This document shows, piece by piece, positions 4,906 to 7,159 of a stretch of 7,159 nt of DNA. A model generated the notes under the pieces. It did not search any database. It was given only the letters and a program-made list of their open reading frames with translations, and was not told where the DNA came from. The stretch is taken from NCBI GenBank assembly GCA_024643445.1, contig JAHEMX010000191.1:1-7159 (forward strand), in the 5' to 3' direction. The stretch comes from Desulfobulbaceae bacterium (GTDB lineage: Bacteria; Desulfobacterota; Desulfobulbia; Desulfobulbales; Desulfocapsaceae). How positions within the stretch are numbered: the first letter of the stretch is position 1; each line of letters opens with the position of its first letter. The position numbers and the translations under genes were made by a program.

Positions 4906-5682
4906 ATGCAAACCGATATAAGTGCGCGACAACGCTTGATCATGGAACATATCCGTGAGCACGGTTCCGTGCAGGTGGATCAGCTGGCGGCCCATTTGCG
5001 AGTCACTCCGCAGACCATACGACGTGACCTGAACCGGTTATATGATCTTGGACATGTTCAGCGTGTCCGCGGCGGTGCAGTCATCAAGGATACCGTCAGG
5101 AATCTTGGCCACGGCGCAAGAAAGGTACTGATGGCCGACGAAAAAACAGCAATAGCCAGACTCACTGCCCAAATCATCCCGAACAACTCCTCAATGTATA
5201 TCAATCTCGGAACCACCACTGAGCGTGTGGCCGAGTTTCTGAAGGATCACGAATCCATCCTGGTGATCACCAATAATATCAATGTGGCGAGTATATTATG
5301 GCCTCATCGTAACATCGAGGTCATGATAGCAGGAGGCAAGATCCGCACTTCCGATGGCGGCATTGTCGGAACCAGCACCGAGGAATTTATTGACAGGTTT
5401 AAACCGGATTATGCGATAATCGGCTGTTCCGCCATCGACGCTTCAGGTGAGATACTGGACTATGATCTGCGCGAGGTGCGCGTGACCCAGGCTATCCTCA
5501 GGCAGGCCCGCTCTGTCATCCTGGTTACCGATTCGATGAAACTGGAGCGCTCTGCCCCGGTCAAGGTGGGAACGCTGGATGATATTGACATCCTGGTTAC
5601 CGACAAAGGTATTCCGGTCGAGTTTATCGAGTTATGCCGGCAGAAAAATGTTGACGTAAGGATCGCAAAACCACCGGCTTAG
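4906..5682 (+). CDS. glpR: DeoR-family transcriptional repressor of glycerol/glycerol 3-phosphate genes
   Basis: A 258-residue cytoplasmic repressor of usual DeoR length. Residues about 6-60 form the winged helix-turn-helix, with the family signature VTPQTIRRDLNRL (33-45) and RVRGGA. The effector domain (about 78-250) has the sugar-phosphate-binding motifs LGTTTE (101-106), VITNN (120-124) and AGGKIRTSDGGIVG. It closely resembles enterobacterial GlpR through DGGIVG, FIDRF and the D-x-x-EVR segment, so glycerol 3-phosphate is the likely inducer. It lies between glpV and glpS, 113 bp after glpV and 23 bp before glpS, so it is probably co-transcribed and autoregulated through the CGAA array upstream of glpV. 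No clear Shine-Dalgarno precedes the ATG, and no better in-frame start exists, so low translation is expected, as suits a repressor. Confidence 0.85.
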   Translation: MQTDISARQRLIMEHIREHGSVQVDQLAAHLRVTPQTIRRDLNRLYDLGHVQRVRGGAVIKDTVRNLGHGARKVLMADEKTAIARLTAQIIPNNSSMYINLGTTTERVAEFLKDHESILVITNNINVASILWPHRNIEVMIAGGKIRTSDGGIVGTSTEEFIDRFKPDYAIIGCSAIDASGEILDYDLREVRVTQAILRQARSVILVTDSMKLERSAPVKVGTLDDIDILVTDKGIPVEFIELCRQKNVDVRIAKPPA

Positions 5683-5705
5683 AAAAGGTTTGAGGAAGAC
5701 ACTCC

Positions 5706-6764
5706 ATGGCTATTGAACTGAGAAATGTTAAATTCCGGGTTGGCGCAGAAACATATATCTACGAAACATCACTCACCCTTGAGCCTGGCGGGTTCAACAT
5801 TCTGCTCGGCACAACGCTCAGTGGAAAAACCACCCTGATGCGACTGATGGCAGGATTGGAGAAACCCACGGCCGGGGAGGTCTGGGCCAGCGGCAGGAAC
5901 GTGACCGGTCTCCCGGTACAGCGGCGCAGTGTGGCGATGGTCTATCAGTCCTTTATCAATTATCCCAGCTTCACCGTTTACGACAATATTGCCTCACCGC
6001 TCAAGGTAGCCGGGTTAAGCAGGCAGGAAATTGACGACAAGGTCCATCGATTTGCCGATCTCCTCAAACTGACGCCAATGCTCAACCGCCTGCCAAAAGA
6101 GCTCTCCGGCGGCCAGCAACAGCGAACCGCACTGGCGCGGGCTCTGGTGAAAGGTGCCGAACTCGTATTGCTGGATGAACCACTGGCCAATCTTGACTAT
6201 AAGCTGCGGGAGGAACTGCGTGACGAGTTGCCGAAACTGTTCACGGATACCGGAGCCACGGTTGTCTACGCCACAAGTGAACCATTGGAGGCCCTGATGC
6301 TGGGCGGTCACACCGCGACACTCAACGAGGGACGCGTCGTTCAGTTTGGCAGGACCGCATCCATTTATCGCAAGCCGGCCACGCTGGAAAGTGCAGAGGT
6401 CTTCTCAGATCCGCCGATCAACACGGCAGTCATTACAAAACGTGGAGACCAGGCAATTTTAGGCAAGGTTGCTTCCTGGAAGGTTCCGGAAAAGCTGGCC
6501 GCTCTGCCGGACGGAGAATACAAATTTGCTTTGCGGCCCCACCATCTGCTGCCCCAGGGAAAGGGCGTAGAAGTGAATGGCACTGTCCAGATTGCCGAGA
6601 TCAGCGGCTCGGAATCAATTATCCGCTTGAAGGTAAACGGCAATGTCTGGGTCAGTCAGGCCCAGGGCATTCACTCCTTCGAATATGGAGAAAAGGCCCG
6701 CATTTATTTTAATTCAAGCCACTGTATGTACTTCGGAACGGATGACCAGTTGATTGATCTTTAA
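5706..6764 (+). CDS. glpS: Glycerol ABC transporter ATP-binding protein (GlpS-like), degenerate H-switch
   Basis: A 352-residue inner-membrane-associated ATPase of the MalK/UgpC importer class. Visible in order: Walker A GTTLSGKT (35-42), Q-loop Gln81, signature LSGGQ (133-137), Walker B LVLLDE (153-158), D-loop LANLD (160-164), and a C-terminal TOBE-type region (about 285-350). Where MalK relatives have the switch His (VTHD), this protein has YATSEP, with Ser191. The Walker A is also unlike the usual GPSGCGKST. Both traits are, from memory, typical of GlpS, one of the two non-identical ATPases of the glycerol importer, so this is probably a natural asymmetric partner and not a damaged gene. 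GAGGA lies 9 nt before the ATG. It follows glpR by 23 bp and precedes glpT by 17 bp. Confidence 0.87.
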   Translation: MAIELRNVKFRVGAETYIYETSLTLEPGGFNILLGTTLSGKTTLMRLMAGLEKPTAGEVWASGRNVTGLPVQRRSVAMVYQSFINYPSFTVYDNIASPLKVAGLSRQEIDDKVHRFADLLKLTPMLNRLPKELSGGQQQRTALARALVKGAELVLLDEPLANLDYKLREELRDELPKLFTDTGATVVYATSEPLEALMLGGHTATLNEGRVVQFGRTASIYRKPATLESAEVFSDPPINTAVITKRGDQAILGKVASWKVPEKLAALPDGEYKFALRPHHLLPQGKGVEVNGTVQIAEISGSESIIRLKVNGNVWVSQAQGIHSFEYGEKARIYFNSSHCMYFGTDDQLIDL

Positions 6765-6781
6765 CCCAGACAGGTTGCACC

Positions 6782-7159
6782 ATGGCAAGAATCAGATTCA
6801 GGAATATAAGGCATGCGTATCCGCCACCAAAGGGGCAGGAACCGGTTTACGCGCTCAATGAGATTAACCAGGTTTGGGAAGACGGAGGCGCATATGCGCT
6901 GCTGGGTCCCTCAGGCTGCGGAAAGACGACACTGCTGAACATTATATCAGGATTGCTGACGCCATCCGAGGGAGACGTCCTGTTTGACGGCGCGGAGGTG
7001 ACCCGCCTGCCCACCTCAGAAAGACAGATAGCCCAGGTGTTTCAGTTCCCCGTTGTCTACGACACCATGACGGTTTTCGATAATCTGGCCTTCCCGCTGC
7101 GCAACCGCGGTATGGATGAAGCCCTGGTTAAACAACGTGTCGAGCAGATTGCGGAGATG
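6782..7159 (+). CDS. glpT: Glycerol ABC transporter ATP-binding protein (GlpT-like), 3' end outside the window
   Basis: The first 126 codons are present and the frame is open to the window edge. The product starts MARIRFRNIRHAYPP and has a fully canonical Walker A, GPSGCGKT (about residues 42-49), and a Q-loop in the stretch VFQFPVVYDTMTVFDN, a very characteristic GlpT segment. Signature, Walker B and H-switch lie beyond the window, so whether this subunit supplies the intact catalytic site cannot be seen. It should pair with GlpS and energise the two permeases expected next (glpP, glpQ). This glpT is the ABC subunit of the rhizobial nomenclature, not the E. coli glycerol 3-phosphate antiporter. 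AGG about 8 nt upstream is a weak ribosome site, and the 17-bp gap to glpS suggests translational coupling. Confidence 0.85.
   Translation, partial: MARIRFRNIRHAYPPPKGQEPVYALNEINQVWEDGGAYALLGPSGCGKTTLLNIISGLLTPSEGDVLFDGAEVTRLPTSERQIAQVFQFPVVYDTMTVFDNLAFPLRNRGMDEALVKQRVEQIAEM

Noticed and set aside
1..7159. tRNA, rRNA, CRISPR arrays, transposases or attachment sites
   Set aside because: No cloverleaf, spaced direct repeats, transposase motifs or terminal inverted repeats with target duplications were seen by eye.

Overview
The window looks like a piece of an anaerobic or microaerophilic Gram-negative chromosome, most plausibly a Desulfobacterota (deltaproteobacterial) lineage. This is inference. 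It rests on the probable use of selenocysteine, the PilZ protein with a Cys-rich N-terminus, moderate GC coding DNA with AT-rich intergenic regions, and Sec-type export of a periplasmic binding protein. No rRNA, tRNA, CRISPR array or insertion sequence was seen.

Left part (1-1513): a small multi-spanning membrane protein of unknown function on the minus strand (73-489) is followed by an AT-rich intergenic stretch of about 600 bp. That stretch holds a well-formed minus-strand intrinsic terminator whose long loop is a C/U-rich anti-Shine-Dalgarno sequence. A promoter-like pair and a second hairpin precede it, so I propose a small RNA of about 85 nt (631-716). A plus-strand PilZ-domain protein with a CxxC...CxC N-terminus follows (1085-1513).

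Middle (1651-2517, minus strand): this is the highlight. An ArsM-like SAM-dependent methyltransferase reads straight through two in-frame UGA codons. After each UGA there is a perfect 6-bp hairpin that puts a GUG triplet in its loop at nucleotides +19 to +21. This matches the form of bacterial SECIS elements. The second UGA lies where the family usually has a conserved Cys, and clear family-like sequence continues after it. The gene is best read as a selenoprotein with two selenocysteines (Sec14 and Sec241, 288 aa). A conventional gene caller would give a 220-aa protein that is wrong at both ends. It has its own RBS and a promoter with an exact TATAAT box.

Right part (2530-7159, plus strand): a divergent intergenic region carries a palindrome block next to the methyltransferase promoter and, further right, an array of TTCGAA/CGAAA sites typical of GlpR operators. 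It leads into an operon: a GlpV-like periplasmic binding protein, a GlpR-type DeoR repressor, the GlpS-like ABC ATPase (with a degenerate H-switch), and the start of the GlpT-like ABC ATPase, cut by the window end. This matches the glycerol ABC importer GlpSTPQUV known from rhizobia, but with the binding-protein gene first and the repressor second. The expected remaining genes (permeases glpP and glpQ, glpU, and perhaps glpD/glpK) would lie beyond 7159. The model is that GlpR, sensing glycerol 3-phosphate, represses the operon from the CGAA array; the importer brings in glycerol; and a stable hairpin after glpV may keep binding-protein mRNA above that of the downstream genes.
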